Origin: Helicobacter sp. 11S02596-1
GTDB taxonomy: Bacteria; Campylobacterota; Campylobacteria; Campylobacterales; Helicobacteraceae
DNA: 52,190 bases
Direction of reading: 5' to 3'
Assembly: GCF_002272825.1 (NCBI RefSeq)
Contig: NZ_MLAM01000013.1
Span: forward strand, 1-52,190
The position numbers and the translations under genes are program-made. The notes beneath the pieces were generated by a model that saw only the letters and a list, made by a program, of their open reading frames with translations, searched no databases and was not told where the DNA came from. This document shows positions 25,767 to 35,861 of the stretch, in pieces; position 1 is the stretch's first letter, and each line of letters begins with the position of its first letter.

Positions 25767-27503
25767 ATGACAAAACGAATCGTAGTGGATCCAATCACCA
25801 GAATAGAGGGACATTTGAGGATTGAAGTCATCGTTGATGAAAATAATGTGATTCAGGATGCGTTTTCTTCTTCGACGCTTTTTAGGGGACTAGAGACTAT
25901 CATCAAGAATCGTGACCCAAGAGATGCTGGGTTTATTGCCCAGAGGATTTGTGGGGTTTGCACCTATTCTCACTACAAAGCAGGTATCACGGCGGTTGAA
26001 AATGCTTTGGGTATCACACCCCCGCTCAATGCGCTATTGGTGAGGAGCTTGATGAATATTGCTTTGTTTTTGCACGATCACGTGGTGCATTTTTATACCC
26101 TTCACGGGCTTGATTGGTGTGATATTACCTCCGCACTCAAAGCCGATCCGGCAAAAGCAGCCAAGATCGCTTTTGATTATACGGATTATCCAATATCTGC
26201 GGGCGAAGATGAACTCAAAGCCGTGCAAAAACGTGTGAGTGATTTTGTCAAACAAGGGGCTTTGGGGCCGTTTAATAACGGCTATTGGGGGCATAAAACC
26301 TATCATTTCTCGCCTGAGCAAAATCTCATCGTGCTTTCGCATTATCTCAAGCTTCTTGAGATTCAAAGAGAAGCAGCGAAAATGACAGCTATTTTTGGGG
26401 CAAAGCAACCCCACCCACAGAGCTTGACCGTTGGGGGCGTAACTTCGGTGATGGATATTCTTGATCCCTCAAGGTTGGCAGAATGGAAGTTCAAATTTGA
26501 AAAGGTCAAGGATTTTGTTGATCGGGCGTATTATCCTGATCTTGTGATGGCAGGCAAGGTATTTAAAAATGAGCAATCGGTTACAAAAGGTTGCGGTCTT
26601 ACGAATTTTATTGCTTATGAGGAGATTTTGCTTGCTAAGGATAAAAATCTTTTGAGCACTGGGATTGTTTTGAATGGTGATTTGAGCAAGCTCCATCCGA
26701 TTGATGAAAATCTCATCAAAGAGGAAGTTACGCATTCGTGGTATGAATATGACAATACCAAAGAAATCCAGTTGCAACCTTATGATGGGCAGACAAATCC
26801 CAAATATACTGGCTTTAAAGATGGGCAGAGTTTTGGGCCAGAAGGCAAGCTTATTGATACGAAATTGCTTGATTTGAAAGGAAAATATTCTTGGATAAAA
26901 TCCCCAAGATACAATGAAATGCCTATGGAAGTAGGACCTTTGGCGTCAGTTGTTGTAGGGCTTGCGGCAAAAAATCCCTATATCACCGAAGTCGCAACGA
27001 AGTTTCTCAAAGACACAGGCTTGCCCTTAGAGGCGATTTTTAGCACGCTTGGCAGGACAGCAGCCAGGGGTATTGAAGCCAAAGTGATTGTTGATAATGG
27101 CTTAAAAACTCTCGATTCTCTCATAGAAAATCTTAAATCCGATAAACAAACCTGTGCCCCTTATGTCATCGACAAAGATAAAGAGTATAAGGGCAGGTAT
27201 ATCGGGCAAGTGCCACGAGGGATGCTAAGCCATTGGGTGCGGATAAAAAATGGCGTGGTAGAAAACTATCAAGCCGTTGTCCCATCGACGTGGAATGCGG
27301 GACCAAGGGATGCTAAAGGGCAAAAAGGTCCTTATGAAATGAGCTTGATCGGCACACAGATTGCAGATATTACCAAACCGCTTGAGATTATCCGCACGAT
27401 CCATTCCTTTGACCCTTGTATCGCTTGTTCGGTGCATATGATGGATGTAAAAGGCAATGAAATTGGCGAATATAAAGTCGATCCTGCATTCGCAAGAATC
27501 TAG
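25767..27503 (+). CDS. hydB: [NiFe] uptake hydrogenase large subunit
   Basis: 578 residues holding the Ni-Fe site that oxidises H2 in the periplasm. N-terminal RICGVC (Cys62, Cys65) and C-terminal DPCIACSVH (Cys551, Cys554) supply the four metal cysteines. The last 21 residues after His557 are the peptide normally removed by the maturation protease, encoded two genes downstream (hydD). It has no signal peptide of its own and should be exported with HydA. 12 bases after hydA. Confidence 0.97.
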   Translation: MTKRIVVDPITRIEGHLRIEVIVDENNVIQDAFSSSTLFRGLETIIKNRDPRDAGFIAQRICGVCTYSHYKAGITAVENALGITPPLNALLVRSLMNIALFLHDHVVHFYTLHGLDWCDITSALKADPAKAAKIAFDYTDYPISAGEDELKAVQKRVSDFVKQGALGPFNNGYWGHKTYHFSPEQNLIVLSHYLKLLEIQREAAKMTAIFGAKQPHPQSLTVGGVTSVMDILDPSRLAEWKFKFEKVKDFVDRAYYPDLVMAGKVFKNEQSVTKGCGLTNFIAYEEILLAKDKNLLSTGIVLNGDLSKLHPIDENLIKEEVTHSWYEYDNTKEIQLQPYDGQTNPKYTGFKDGQSFGPEGKLIDTKLLDLKGKYSWIKSPRYNEMPMEVGPLASVVVGLAAKNPYITEVATKFLKDTGLPLEAIFSTLGRTAARGIEAKVIVDNGLKTLDSLIENLKSDKQTCAPYVIDKDKEYKGRYIGQVPRGMLSHWVRIKNGVVENYQAVVPSTWNAGPRDAKGQKGPYEMSLIGTQIADITKPLEIIRTIHSFDPCIACSVHMMDVKGNEIGEYKVDPAFARI

Positions 27504-27512
27504 GGGGAAAAA

Positions 27513-28211
27513 ATGAAACAAACACTTGTTACAGAAGAAAAAGAATTTCACGCATACAAAGAGTTTTCCGGGCTTACGAGGATATTCCATTGGGTTCGTG
27601 CATTTGCGATTTTTGGATTGATTTTTACAGGTTTTTATATCGCTTATCCATTTTTGCAACCCGAACCTAGTTCGCAACCCACAAATTTTTTGCAAGCTTA
27701 TATTCGGAGCTGGCATTTGTTTTTGGGCTTTGCACTCATTGGTGTGTCGATTTTTAGGGTTTATTTGTTTATTTTTGACAAAGGTTCTCATCCTGAGCGG
27801 ATTTCGTTTTTTGCTTGCCTATCCCCTAAAATCTGGATAGATCAAATCAAGACTTATTTATTTGTTGGCAAACACCCGCATATTGAGGGCGCTTACAATC
27901 CTTTACAATTCGTAACTTATTTTGTTTTGGGTGTATTGGTTTTACTGATTTCTCTTACCGGCGTGGTTTTGTATTACAATGTCTATCACACCGGGCTAGG
28001 GGCTGTCCTTGAAGTCTGTTTTAAATGGTTTGAGGTCTTGTGTGGGGGGCTAGCGAATGTCAGACTGATCCATCATATTGTAACGTGGGCGTTTATTATT
28101 TTTATCCCTGTGCATATCTATATGGTGGTTTGGAATTCTCTAAAATACCCCAATGGCGGTGCTGATGCGATGATTAGTGGTTTGCGCTACAAAAAAGATC
28201 TAAAAGTTTAG
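27513..28211 (+). CDS. hydC: Hydrogenase cytochrome b subunit
   Basis: 232 residues, four transmembrane helices with histidines suited to bind two b-type hemes ([39 protein letters not shown]). Passes electrons from HydA to menaquinone. Nine bases after hydB and three before hydD. Confidence 0.95.
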   Translation: MKQTLVTEEKEFHAYKEFSGLTRIFHWVRAFAIFGLIFTGFYIAYPFLQPEPSSQPTNFLQAYIRSWHLFLGFALIGVSIFRVYLFIFDKGSHPERISFFACLSPKIWIDQIKTYLFVGKHPHIEGAYNPLQFVTYFVLGVLVLLISLTGVVLYYNVYHTGLGAVLEVCFKWFEVLCGGLANVRLIHHIVTWAFIIFIPVHIYMVVWNSLKYPNGGADAMISGLRYKKDLKV

Positions 28212-28214
28212 CGT

Positions 28215-28751
28215 TTGAAACTTCTCGTTTTAGGCATTGGAAATATATTGTTTGGAGATGAGGGCATTGGCGTGCATCTTTGCAATCTCTTGAAACTCAA
28301 CTATGCCTTTGAGGGCGAACACCAGCTCGATTTTGTCGATGGGGGGACGATGGCACAAGTCCTCATCCCTATCATCACATCTTACGATCGGGTTTTGATT
28401 CTTGATTGTGTGAGTGTTGAGAAAGCGGAGGTGGGCGAGGTGTATTGTTTTGATTTTGATAATGTCCCTGAGATCATCACTTGGGCAGGTAGCGCTCACG
28501 AAGTTGAAATGCTCCAAACACTCAAACTCACCGAGCTTCTAGGCGATCTCCCACCGGTAAAAATCATTGGTATCGTCCCTGAAGTTATCGGCGAAGATAC
28601 GGCATTTAAGCTTTCTTCTGAGGTCAAAAAAGGCGCGCTTTTGGCAGAAAAATTAGCCCTAGACTATCTAATTTCGCTAGGTATGAAAGTTCGCAAGGTT
28701 GATGATAGGGATTTGCAAGATATTGCAGATTTTTCTTTTCGAGGCTATTAG
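28215..28751 (+). CDS. hydD: Hydrogenase maturation endopeptidase
   Basis: 178 residues of the HyaD/HybD peptidase family that trims the C-terminus of the large subunit after nickel insertion. GIGNILFGDEGIGVHL holds the conserved Glu/Asp nickel ligands and SAHEVEMLQTL the conserved His. TTG start at 28215, three bases after hydC. Its substrate is presumably HydB. Confidence 0.94.
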   Translation: MKLLVLGIGNILFGDEGIGVHLCNLLKLNYAFEGEHQLDFVDGGTMAQVLIPIITSYDRVLILDCVSVEKAEVGEVYCFDFDNVPEIITWAGSAHEVEMLQTLKLTELLGDLPPVKIIGIVPEVIGEDTAFKLSSEVKKGALLAEKLALDYLISLGMKVRKVDDRDLQDIADFSFRGY

Positions 28752-30467
28752 ATGGTATTTGAATTTATTTTTTCCACCCAAAAATATTTTAATTCTATCC
28801 GTCAATTTGCGTATTTTTTGAAATATCACGCCTCAAAAAAAAATCTCAGTTTTGCTGAGCATTTTTCTGTCAGTAATAACGGCAATTTTTATTCGTTTTA
28901 TCTGCAAACTACCCCAGAAATCGCCCTTGAATTTGCCCAAACCATCGGGGCGAGACTCCCAATGTCGCTGGATTTTAATTTTGTTGAGCTTAAAGCCCAT
29001 CAAGACCTTGGATTAAAATGGCAATCTAATTCTAAAATCCCCGCTAGTTTTGATAAATTTCCTGACGCCTCCCAGATGAGCCAGATACTTGATAAAAATT
29101 CTGCCGATTTTTGCAACCTCAAAGCTTGGGTGAAAAATATCGCATTTATGGGAAAAACTATTCCAAAAACGAAAATAAACCCCGCTTTTTTGCAAGATAT
29201 GTTTGAAAAACTCGCCAGTCGCCTTAAAAATCACGAAACATTATGTATCAAGACTTCACGGGGGTTAAAAGAATTTTCTTTTGTCAAAAAGTCGCAAAAT
29301 ATTATGTTCTGGGATCTCTCAAATGTTTTGACCTATACACGCATAGAGACCGCACAATCTCATCTTTTGGCAAGCTATGAAAAACCACGCACCAAGCTTT
29401 GCCCTAAGGAAGTTTTTGCCTCTTTGTTGCTTCAAGATGGCGGTGTTGCTTCAAATTTTGAATTTAATGCGCTACTCCCTTATGATCTCATACTCTCAAT
29501 CTTGGGCTTGTTTGCTTTGGAACTTGATATGGGGTATGTTTTTTTGCAAGATGGTGATAGCGGGGATAAAACCTGTGATTTGAGCTACGATCATTTCCCT
29601 ATCCCAAAAGAGCGTGAAGTTGTGATGAGTAGGGATGGATTGTGGTTAGATACGAGAATTTCACAACATTCAAAGAGTATTTTTGATGTGATTGCTAAGC
29701 ATTTTAAAGATAGTAAAATACCCACGTCCGAGTCTCCATCAACACCTCCATCAACACCGAAATCCCCAAAGACCCCGCCAAAAAATCATCAAAAATTGAT
29801 CGTGTTTTTGAGCAAAAAAAATCCGACGTGTTTTTGGATTAAAGAGGGTTCTTCCTATAAAACTGCCTTGCCGATTCACTTTGAAGCCAATCCCAAGCAC
29901 ATCGTTGCTGCCATAGAAAACCACTACAAAGATGGCAAAAAACTCCTCAAAAACTTCACATCACATTTTGAATTAATTACCCAGCGCCTCAATGCCCTAC
30001 CAAAAGAATCGATGATGAGTTCAAATATGATGGATATATTTTCGACTGCTGGGTTTATTTTGGGGTATCGTGAAGATTTTTGCTTAGGGAGTGAGGAGAT
30101 TCTCCATCACGCCAAAAAATTTGTTCGGGACAAAGGGCCTCGCATTGATTTTAAGCTTAGGCGTAAAGATGATGAAAATAATGAAAATGCTGGCTTGGAG
30201 CTTGATTTTCCTAAGATTATTCGTTCTTCGATGAGTTTTCGCATTGCCGGATTAGATGAGGCGACATTGAGTTATGGATTTATCGATTCAATGGCAGAGT
30301 TTTTGGGGAATTTTGTTCGTGATGTGAGCGTGAATTTTAGTATAAAAAGTGTTTTACTCTGCGGGGATATGCTGGGCGAGAAGATTTTTTTGGATAAAAT
30401 ACTCCATTATCTCCCAAAAAATATAGATCTCACGCTCCCAAAAGAGGGATATATAGACTATAGTTAG
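28752..30467 (+). CDS. hydE: HydE hydrogenase accessory protein
   Basis: 571 residues, immediately after hydD. Position and size match H. pylori HydE (HP0635), reported to be needed for hydrogenase activity; its molecular role is unknown. No catalytic motif is recognised. Residues about 321-348 are a Ser/Thr/Pro/Lys-rich linker (SPSTPPSTPKSPKTPP) between two folded parts. A nine-A run at 28835-28843 (codons 28-31) is a slippage-prone tract. Not related to the radical-SAM HydE of [FeFe] hydrogenases. Confidence 0.85.
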   Translation: MVFEFIFSTQKYFNSIRQFAYFLKYHASKKNLSFAEHFSVSNNGNFYSFYLQTTPEIALEFAQTIGARLPMSLDFNFVELKAHQDLGLKWQSNSKIPASFDKFPDASQMSQILDKNSADFCNLKAWVKNIAFMGKTIPKTKINPAFLQDMFEKLASRLKNHETLCIKTSRGLKEFSFVKKSQNIMFWDLSNVLTYTRIETAQSHLLASYEKPRTKLCPKEVFASLLLQDGGVASNFEFNALLPYDLILSILGLFALELDMGYVFLQDGDSGDKTCDLSYDHFPIPKEREVVMSRDGLWLDTRISQHSKSIFDVIAKHFKDSKIPTSESPSTPPSTPKSPKTPPKNHQKLIVFLSKKNPTCFWIKEGSSYKTALPIHFEANPKHIVAAIENHYKDGKKLLKNFTSHFELITQRLNALPKESMMSSNMMDIFSTAGFILGYREDFCLGSEEILHHAKKFVRDKGPRIDFKLRRKDDENNENAGLELDFPKIIRSSMSFRIAGLDEATLSYGFIDSMAEFLGNFVRDVSVNFSIKSVLLCGDMLGEKIFLDKILHYLPKNIDLTLPKEGYIDYS

Positions 30468-30474
30468 GATCATA

Positions 30475-31734
30475 GTGGATGGCAATGTTTTAGACGTTTC
30501 TCAAAGTCGAGAGAACAACATTGATATATTTATCAAAAAAATTTACGGGCATAATGTCGCTAATCTTGCGATGATTGAGATTGATAATTTCAATGGGATC
30601 GGCATTGTTTATGGTATCAAAGCCATCTCGCAGATGGTAAGAAATTTTGTTTTGAAAGCTTCGGATTTTTTCCCAAAAAATTATGAGCTTTATACGCTGG
30701 GTTTTGGGATTTTTGCCTTGATGACAGACAAATCGGTCTCTTTAAAGACATTTGTCAAAAATATCAATGCGTTTAAAAATCTATTTGTAAAGTATGAATT
30801 TACCATCAATCGTAATGTGAAAATATCGCTTTCACTTGATATTGGCATTTCTTCCAAATACTCTGTAGATGGGCGTTCTAAGTATCGGTTTGATGTTTTA
30901 AAAGAAGCATTTTGTGCGCTTTTGGATACCAAAAATTCCCACCAGCATTTGATTGTGTTTGACAAAAGCCAATCAAGTCTGAAAAATATCCAAGAAAAAA
31001 TCAAGATTACCAAGCTTGTCTATCAGGCTTTTGTCGATGATACTCTGATACCTTATTTCCAGCCTATTATCGATCTAAAAACCGGAAAGATTTTTAAATA
31101 CGAAGCCCTTGCAAGGATTTGCACCCATAATAATGAGCTGATTTATCCCAAAGATTTTTTCAATGTTTTGAAAAATACCATCGTGTATGTCGAGTCCATC
31201 AAGCGTTTGATTCAAAAAGCTTTTGATGTTGCTACTCAAAGCAAGATTGGGGTTTCTATCAATCTTAATGTCGAGGATATTGAAGATCCTGAAATCTCTG
31301 AATGGCTACTCCAAGAGATTATGCGTAGGGATTTGAGGGATTTGGTAACCATCGAAATCACCGAATATCAAAGGATGAAGGATTTTTTTACGTTAGTAGC
31401 ATTTTTTGAAGCCATCAAAAAGACTGGGGCAAAAATCGCCATCGATGATTTTGGTCGTGGTTATTCTAATCTTGAAATCGTGTTGCATATCCCGATAGAT
31501 TTTATCAAGATCGATGGTAGCTTTATCACAGATATTGATAAAGACACTAAAAAAGCCCAGATTGTAGCGGGCATTGTGAATTTTGCAAAGGCTTTAAATA
31601 TCGCAACGATTGCGGAGTTTGTTAGCACCAGAGAGATTTATAAAAAAGTCAAATCGTTAGGGGTGGATTATGTTCAGGGCTATTTTACAGGCAAACCCAT
31701 CAATTTGGATCAAAATATGTTAAAATCCCAATAA
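30475..31734 (+). CDS. EAL-domain c-di-GMP phosphodiesterase, degenerate GGDEF
   Basis: 419 residues. The C-terminal half is an EAL domain with its catalytic set: YFQPI (192-198), E210-A-L, Asn263/265, Glu294, D324-D325-F-G, Lys345, Glu381, Q401-G-Y. It should hydrolyse cyclic di-GMP to pGpG. Residues 20-170 resemble a GGDEF domain whose signature has decayed to GFGIF (76-80), so no synthesis is expected there. No transmembrane segment or signal peptide, hence cytosolic. GTG start seven bases after hydE, 16 bases before panD. H. pylori is generally held to lack c-di-GMP enzymes, so its presence in the hydrogenase run is notable. Confidence 0.88.
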   Translation: MDGNVLDVSQSRENNIDIFIKKIYGHNVANLAMIEIDNFNGIGIVYGIKAISQMVRNFVLKASDFFPKNYELYTLGFGIFALMTDKSVSLKTFVKNINAFKNLFVKYEFTINRNVKISLSLDIGISSKYSVDGRSKYRFDVLKEAFCALLDTKNSHQHLIVFDKSQSSLKNIQEKIKITKLVYQAFVDDTLIPYFQPIIDLKTGKIFKYEALARICTHNNELIYPKDFFNVLKNTIVYVESIKRLIQKAFDVATQSKIGVSINLNVEDIEDPEISEWLLQEIMRRDLRDLVTIEITEYQRMKDFFTLVAFFEAIKKTGAKIAIDDFGRGYSNLEIVLHIPIDFIKIDGSFITDIDKDTKKAQIVAGIVNFAKALNIATIAEFVSTREIYKKVKSLGVDYVQGYFTGKPINLDQNMLKSQ

Positions 31735-31750
31735 AACACGGGATATTTTG

Positions 31751-32116
31751 ATGAGATTTGAAATGCTTTATAGCAAGATACATCGTGCTAAAGTTACGGA
31801 TGCGAATCTAAACTATATCGGTTCGATAACGATTGATTCCTCGCTTGCTCGTGCTGCAGGCTTGCTTGAGGGGATGAAAGTAGAAATCCTTGATGTCAAT
31901 AATGGTGAGCGTTTTAGCACGTATGTGATTTTGGGACATCCCGATTCTGGGCAGATTTGTCTCAATGGTGCAGCAGCAAGGAAAGTCCAAATTGGCGATA
32001 CTATCATCATCGTAGCTTATGGGAGCTATGAAAAATCTGAATTACAAGACTACGCCCCCATAGTCGTGATGGTAGATGATAATAACAAGATTTTATCGAC
32101 AAAAAAAGAGGTGTAA
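31751..32116 (+). CDS. panD: Aspartate 1-decarboxylase (PanD)
   Basis: 121 residues. Makes beta-alanine for pantothenate and CoA. Self-cleavage at Gly24-Ser25 in NYIGSITID produces the pyruvoyl cofactor; [13 protein letters not shown] is conserved. ATG at 31751 chosen because it puts the cleavage site at the family's usual 24/25 position; a TTG three bases upstream is the alternative. Followed by ybaB after one base. Confidence 0.96.
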   Translation: MRFEMLYSKIHRAKVTDANLNYIGSITIDSSLARAAGLLEGMKVEILDVNNGERFSTYVILGHPDSGQICLNGAAARKVQIGDTIIIVAYGSYEKSELQDYAPIVVMVDDNNKILSTKKEV

Positions 32117-32117
32117 A

Positions 32118-32423
32118 ATGATTGATCCTGAGCAGTTTGGAAGTCTTTTTGGGAATATGCAAAAGGAATTTGCCAATCTTGAGCAAAAGGCAAAAGAAAC
32201 CACCATTACTGCCAAAAGTGGTGGCGGGCTGGTGAGTGCGAGTATCAATGGCGGGGGCGAGCTTATTGATATTAGCATTGATGATAGTCTGCTCTCTGAT
32301 AAAGAATCCTTGCAAATCCTCTTGATGAGCGCGATCAATGACGCTTATAAAAGCGTGGAAGAAAACAAAAAATCAATGGCATTCCAAATGCTAGGTGGCT
32401 TGGGTTCGTTTGGGGCAAAATGA
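32118..32423 (+). CDS. ybaB: YbaB/EbfC nucleoid-associated protein
   Basis: 101 residues, full length for YbaB/EbfC DNA-binding dimers. Starts MIDPEQFGSLFGNMQ; GGGLVSASINGGGELIDISID is the core beta hairpin. RBS AGAGGTG overlaps the end of panD. Same neighbour pair as HP0034-HP0035 in H. pylori. Its ATGA overlaps the next gene. Confidence 0.93.
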   Translation: MIDPEQFGSLFGNMQKEFANLEQKAKETTITAKSGGGLVSASINGGGELIDISIDDSLLSDKESLQILLMSAINDAYKSVEENKKSMAFQMLGGLGSFGAK

Positions 32424-33490
32424 CACATAAAATTTTGCCCGCGATTTTATTGCTTTTTGCGATATTTGCCAATGCTTTTAGCTATGACTTTTCTTACTGC
32501 GTCAAATACTATGAACAAGCCTCAAGCCAAATTTCAAATTTTGGCTCAAATCAATCAAAACAGCGTGCTGTCTCTATCAAAACCGCCAAAGGCAATGTGT
32601 CGTTGCTTTTTTCAGTCCTCCCCCCAAAGGGCGTAAAAATCCTCAAAGCTGATCCGTTTGTAGGGCTTTATCTCATCGATACACCAAAAGCCCCAAAAAT
32701 GGCTTACCAAGTCTTAAATATCGATAACTACGCAAGGAAAAAAGAGCTCTCCAGTATCGCTTATAATTCTTCTGCAAAGGGCAAGATTCTAAAATCCCAG
32801 ACAGGCTTTACTCATTATGCGCAATTTTCTGCGCCTGTGGCTAGAAATGGCGTTGTTGGAAATATTTGTTATCAAATCTATGGGATTGGGGTAGGGGGAA
32901 ATTATTTTATTGACAAAACCTATCTGGATAGATTTTTGAATCAAAAATCGCCTTATTATGGTGATATTGGCGTGCGAGTGGTCCAAAGAGATGGCTATGT
33001 CATCGTGCGTCAAGTCGATCCATTTTTCAAAAAAAATCCATTTTTGCCCGGCGATGTGATTTTGTCTATCAACAACAAGCCTCTGGGGTCGTATGAGGAT
33101 TTTGAATGGGTGGTGAGTAATTTGCCTTATCAAAAAGAAGCCGAAGTCCTTTTGATAAGGGACAATCAAAAAAAGACGCTCAAAGTCTCTGTAGATAGGC
33201 GTTATGGAGGGTTTTTGTTGCCAGATACATTTTTGGAAAGATTTGGGATTTGGCTTGATGAGAGTTTGACTATCAGGCGTATTGATGAAAATCCCCCTGA
33301 AAAGCTCGATGTTTTGCAGGTGGGGGATAAGATTGTTTGGATCAACAAAACCAGCGTGATAAAAAAAGGCGATGATTCTCGAGCAAAAGTCAATGATTCT
33401 TTGCGGAGCGCTTTGAGCAAGGCGGGTTTGCGCAATGATATGGAAGTCTTGATTATGCGTAATGGGCTGGAATTTTATATCAAATTATGA
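32420..33490 (+). CDS. Exported PDZ-domain protein, unknown role
   Basis: 356 residues. Signal peptide MTHKILPAILLLFAIFANAF, a beta-rich N-terminal region, then a clear PDZ domain (about 190-260: GYVIVRQVDPFFKKNPFLPGDVILSINNKPL) and a second PDZ-like module (about 275-352: LQVGDKIVWINKTSV). No protease catalytic residues are seen, so it is probably a periplasmic binding or scaffold protein. Overlaps ybaB and nearly touches ispA; the corresponding H. pylori gene (HP0036 region) is hypothetical. Confidence 0.82.
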   Translation: MTHKILPAILLLFAIFANAFSYDFSYCVKYYEQASSQISNFGSNQSKQRAVSIKTAKGNVSLLFSVLPPKGVKILKADPFVGLYLIDTPKAPKMAYQVLNIDNYARKKELSSIAYNSSAKGKILKSQTGFTHYAQFSAPVARNGVVGNICYQIYGIGVGGNYFIDKTYLDRFLNQKSPYYGDIGVRVVQRDGYVIVRQVDPFFKKNPFLPGDVILSINNKPLGSYEDFEWVVSNLPYQKEAEVLLIRDNQKKTLKVSVDRRYGGFLLPDTFLERFGIWLDESLTIRRIDENPPEKLDVLQVGDKIVWINKTSVIKKGDDSRAKVNDSLRSALSKAGLRNDMEVLIMRNGLEFYIKL

Positions 33491-33498
33491 GGAAAATA

Positions 33499-34362
33499 AT
33501 GGATGTGAATTTTTACCATCAAACTTGCGAAGAATTTGAAAAATTTCTCATCGCCTCTAAGCCTAAAATCGGGGGCTTCCACCCGCATTTTGCCCACGCA
33601 TTTTGGGAGATGATAGAAAATGGTGGCAAACGATTTCGCCCCAAGCTTTTGCTTTCTGTGGTGTGTGCTAGTAACCCCGCTTTGAGCCAGAATGCTTTTT
33701 TGCCTGCTTTGGCACTAGAGTGCTTGCATACATATTCGCTTATCCACGATGATTTGCCTGCGATGGATAATGCGAGTTTGCGTAGGGGTCATCCCACGCT
33801 CCATCATACGTATGATGAGGTTACAGCCACGCTGGCAGGCGATGCTTTGAATACCTACGCGTTTTATTTGCTAAGCATTGCGCGACTTGATGATGGGGTC
33901 AAAATCAAACTCATTAGAGAGCTTGCCGATAAAGGCGGGATTGGCGGGATGATTATCGGGCAAGCGATGGATTGTTTTTTTGAGGGCCAACGTTTAGAAA
34001 TAGACAAGCTTGAAGAAATCCACCGAAACAAAACCGCCAAGATCATCGCAGTAAGCTTGAAAATGGGGGCGATAATTGCGAATGTTTCTAGCGAGCTTGA
34101 GGGTGCTTTGTATGATTTTGGGCTGAAACTAGGGCTTTATTTTCAAATCCGTGATGACATCATCGATGTGACCCAGTCAGAAGAAGAAGCACTCAAAACC
34201 ACGCAAAATGATGCGGGAAAAAATAGTTATGTCAATCTTTTGGGGCTTGTGGGAGCAAGGGCAAAAAATCAAGAACTTCAAGCGGAGATTTTATCTGATC
34301 TGGAGCATTTTGATGGGGGGTTGCGCTCAAATCTCAATGCGTTGCTAAAGGACTATCTATGA
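33499..34362 (+). CDS. ispA: Farnesyl diphosphate synthase type prenyltransferase
   Basis: 287 residues, short-chain polyprenyl synthase (GPP/FPP). First Asp-rich motif DDLPAMDN, second DDIIDVT, plus GGKRFRPKLLL near the start. The two residues between the Asps and the size fit FPP synthase. ATG at 33499 chosen over 33487 because TGAGGA is five bases upstream. Overlaps surE by four bases. Supplies undecaprenyl and quinone side-chain precursors. Confidence 0.94.
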   Translation: MDVNFYHQTCEEFEKFLIASKPKIGGFHPHFAHAFWEMIENGGKRFRPKLLLSVVCASNPALSQNAFLPALALECLHTYSLIHDDLPAMDNASLRRGHPTLHHTYDEVTATLAGDALNTYAFYLLSIARLDDGVKIKLIRELADKGGIGGMIIGQAMDCFFEGQRLEIDKLEEIHRNKTAKIIAVSLKMGAIIANVSSELEGALYDFGLKLGLYFQIRDDIIDVTQSEEEALKTTQNDAGKNSYVNLLGLVGARAKNQELQAEILSDLEHFDGGLRSNLNALLKDYL

Positions 34363-35150
34363 AGAAAAAAATACTCCTCACCAATGATGATGGCTATGAT
34401 TCCAAAGGGCTTCTTGCCCTAAGAGACGCCCTTAGCCCCATCGCTGATATTCTCATCGTCGCCCCATCAAGTGAAAAATCTGCTTGCGGGCACGGGCTGA
34501 GCTTGACAAAACCCCTGCGGTTTGTAAAAATCGATGATGATTTTTACAAGCTTGATGATGGCACGCCCGCTGATTGCGTGTATCTTGCTCTCAATGCGCT
34601 TTGCAAAGAAGAATTTCGCCCGGATTTGGTGATTTCAGGTATCAATCTAGGCTCAAATATGGGCGAAGACATCACATATTCTGGCACGGCTGCTGGGGCG
34701 ATGGAGGGCGTGATTCAAGGGATTGCTTCGATTGCGATTTCTCAAGTAATGCGGGATAAAAATTGGAGTGATACATTTGATTTTTCATTAGCCAAGCAAG
34801 TTATTGCTGATGTGGTGCAAAAGATTTTTGACGCACGTTTCCCGCTCGGCAAGAGGAAATTTTTGAATATCAATATCCCACAAATCAGCCCTTCTGCGTG
34901 CAAGGGATACAAGATTACCCAAAAGGGCTATCGCCTTTATAGCAATGCAGCCCATCTAGGGCGCAATCCCCGCGGGCAGGAGTATTATTGGCTGGGCTTA
35001 CACCCGCTGGCTTGGGATGAGAGGGAGCATCCTAGCGGTAGGATCTCAGATTTTGCTGCGGTGGCTGATGGGTATGTTTCTATCACGCCCATCACACTGG
35101 ATATGACAAGCTATGAAGATTTGGAAACTCTGGAATCGTGGCTACAATAA
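34359..35150 (+). CDS. surE: 5'-nucleotidase SurE
   Basis: 263 residues, metal-dependent nucleoside-monophosphate phosphatase. LLTNDDGYDSKGLLAL holds the metal-binding Asp pair, APSSEKSACGHGLSL the active-site Ser/Asn region, and VISGINLGSNMGEDITYSGTAAGAMEG is the SurE signature. ATGA overlap with ispA, as in the H. pylori HP0929-HP0930 pair. Confidence 0.96.
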   Translation: MKKKILLTNDDGYDSKGLLALRDALSPIADILIVAPSSEKSACGHGLSLTKPLRFVKIDDDFYKLDDGTPADCVYLALNALCKEEFRPDLVISGINLGSNMGEDITYSGTAAGAMEGVIQGIASIAISQVMRDKNWSDTFDFSLAKQVIADVVQKIFDARFPLGKRKFLNINIPQISPSACKGYKITQKGYRLYSNAAHLGRNPRGQEYYWLGLHPLAWDEREHPSGRISDFAAVADGYVSITPITLDMTSYEDLETLESWLQ

Positions 35151-35196
35151 TGAAATTGTCGATATACTTTTATAGATTATGTTTTGGAGAATTTTA

Positions 35197-35838
35197 ATGA
35201 AATTAAAAATATTTATTTTTATTGCGTTGATAGGGTTATTTTTGGGCTGTGCGAATCGGCTGGATATGGGTTATTATTCGATGATTGAAAAAGATTATAT
35301 TTTTAATACCAATGCCCCTATCGCTGTGATTTATAATAAAAATGATCTTTTAACGGGTTATTATATTGATTTGATTATTTATGAACTCCAAAGGCACGGA
35401 TTTTCTAGTGTTTATAAACAGCAGGATTTACCTCTAAAAAATGCAAAAAATGCGATTTTTGTCCGATTGTTTCGCAGTATCCAATCCTACCCTAATGTCA
35501 ATTTTAGCTATTCGATGATAAGCGATGGCATTACACCGGCGTGTTATTGGTATGGGGATCAGTTTTATTGCACACAAGATGCAAAGCAAACATTTGCTTT
35601 GAGTGGTTATTCAGAGAGTTTGAATTATCTCTCAAGTTACCATTTTGTTTTGGATTGGTATGATCTGAATCTAAAAAAGCGTGTTTTATATGTCGATGGG
35701 AGTGTCAATGGAAAAACCTGTGGCTATAGTTTTTTGTTCCGCGATCTTATCACCCACACGATTGAGAGGATCGATTTTTCCCGTCCTGAGCGTTACCAAT
35801 ATTATCGTAGCCTCCCTTATTATTGGCCCTGCAATTAA
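35197..35838 (+). CDS. Putative lipoprotein, unknown function
   Basis: 213 residues from the ATG at 35197, preceded by GGAG. Starts MKLKIFIFIALIGLFLGC; Cys18 after LFLG is the likely lipid attachment site, although the -3 residue is Phe, which is not ideal. The mature part is Tyr-rich and beta-like with four further Cys (CYWYGDQFYC, KTCGYS, WPCN). No family recognised. 46 bases after surE, 23 before queD. Confidence 0.75.
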   Translation: MKLKIFIFIALIGLFLGCANRLDMGYYSMIEKDYIFNTNAPIAVIYNKNDLLTGYYIDLIIYELQRHGFSSVYKQQDLPLKNAKNAIFVRLFRSIQSYPNVNFSYSMISDGITPACYWYGDQFYCTQDAKQTFALSGYSESLNYLSSYHFVLDWYDLNLKKRVLYVDGSVNGKTCGYSFLFRDLITHTIERIDFSRPERYQYYRSLPYYWPCN

Positions 35839-35861
35839 AGCGTAAAAAGAGGATTAAACCA

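Noticed and set aside
32076-32117. Longer N-terminus for YbaB
   Set aside because: The extension overlaps panD codons; the ATG at 32118 has a good ribosome-binding site and gives the family length.
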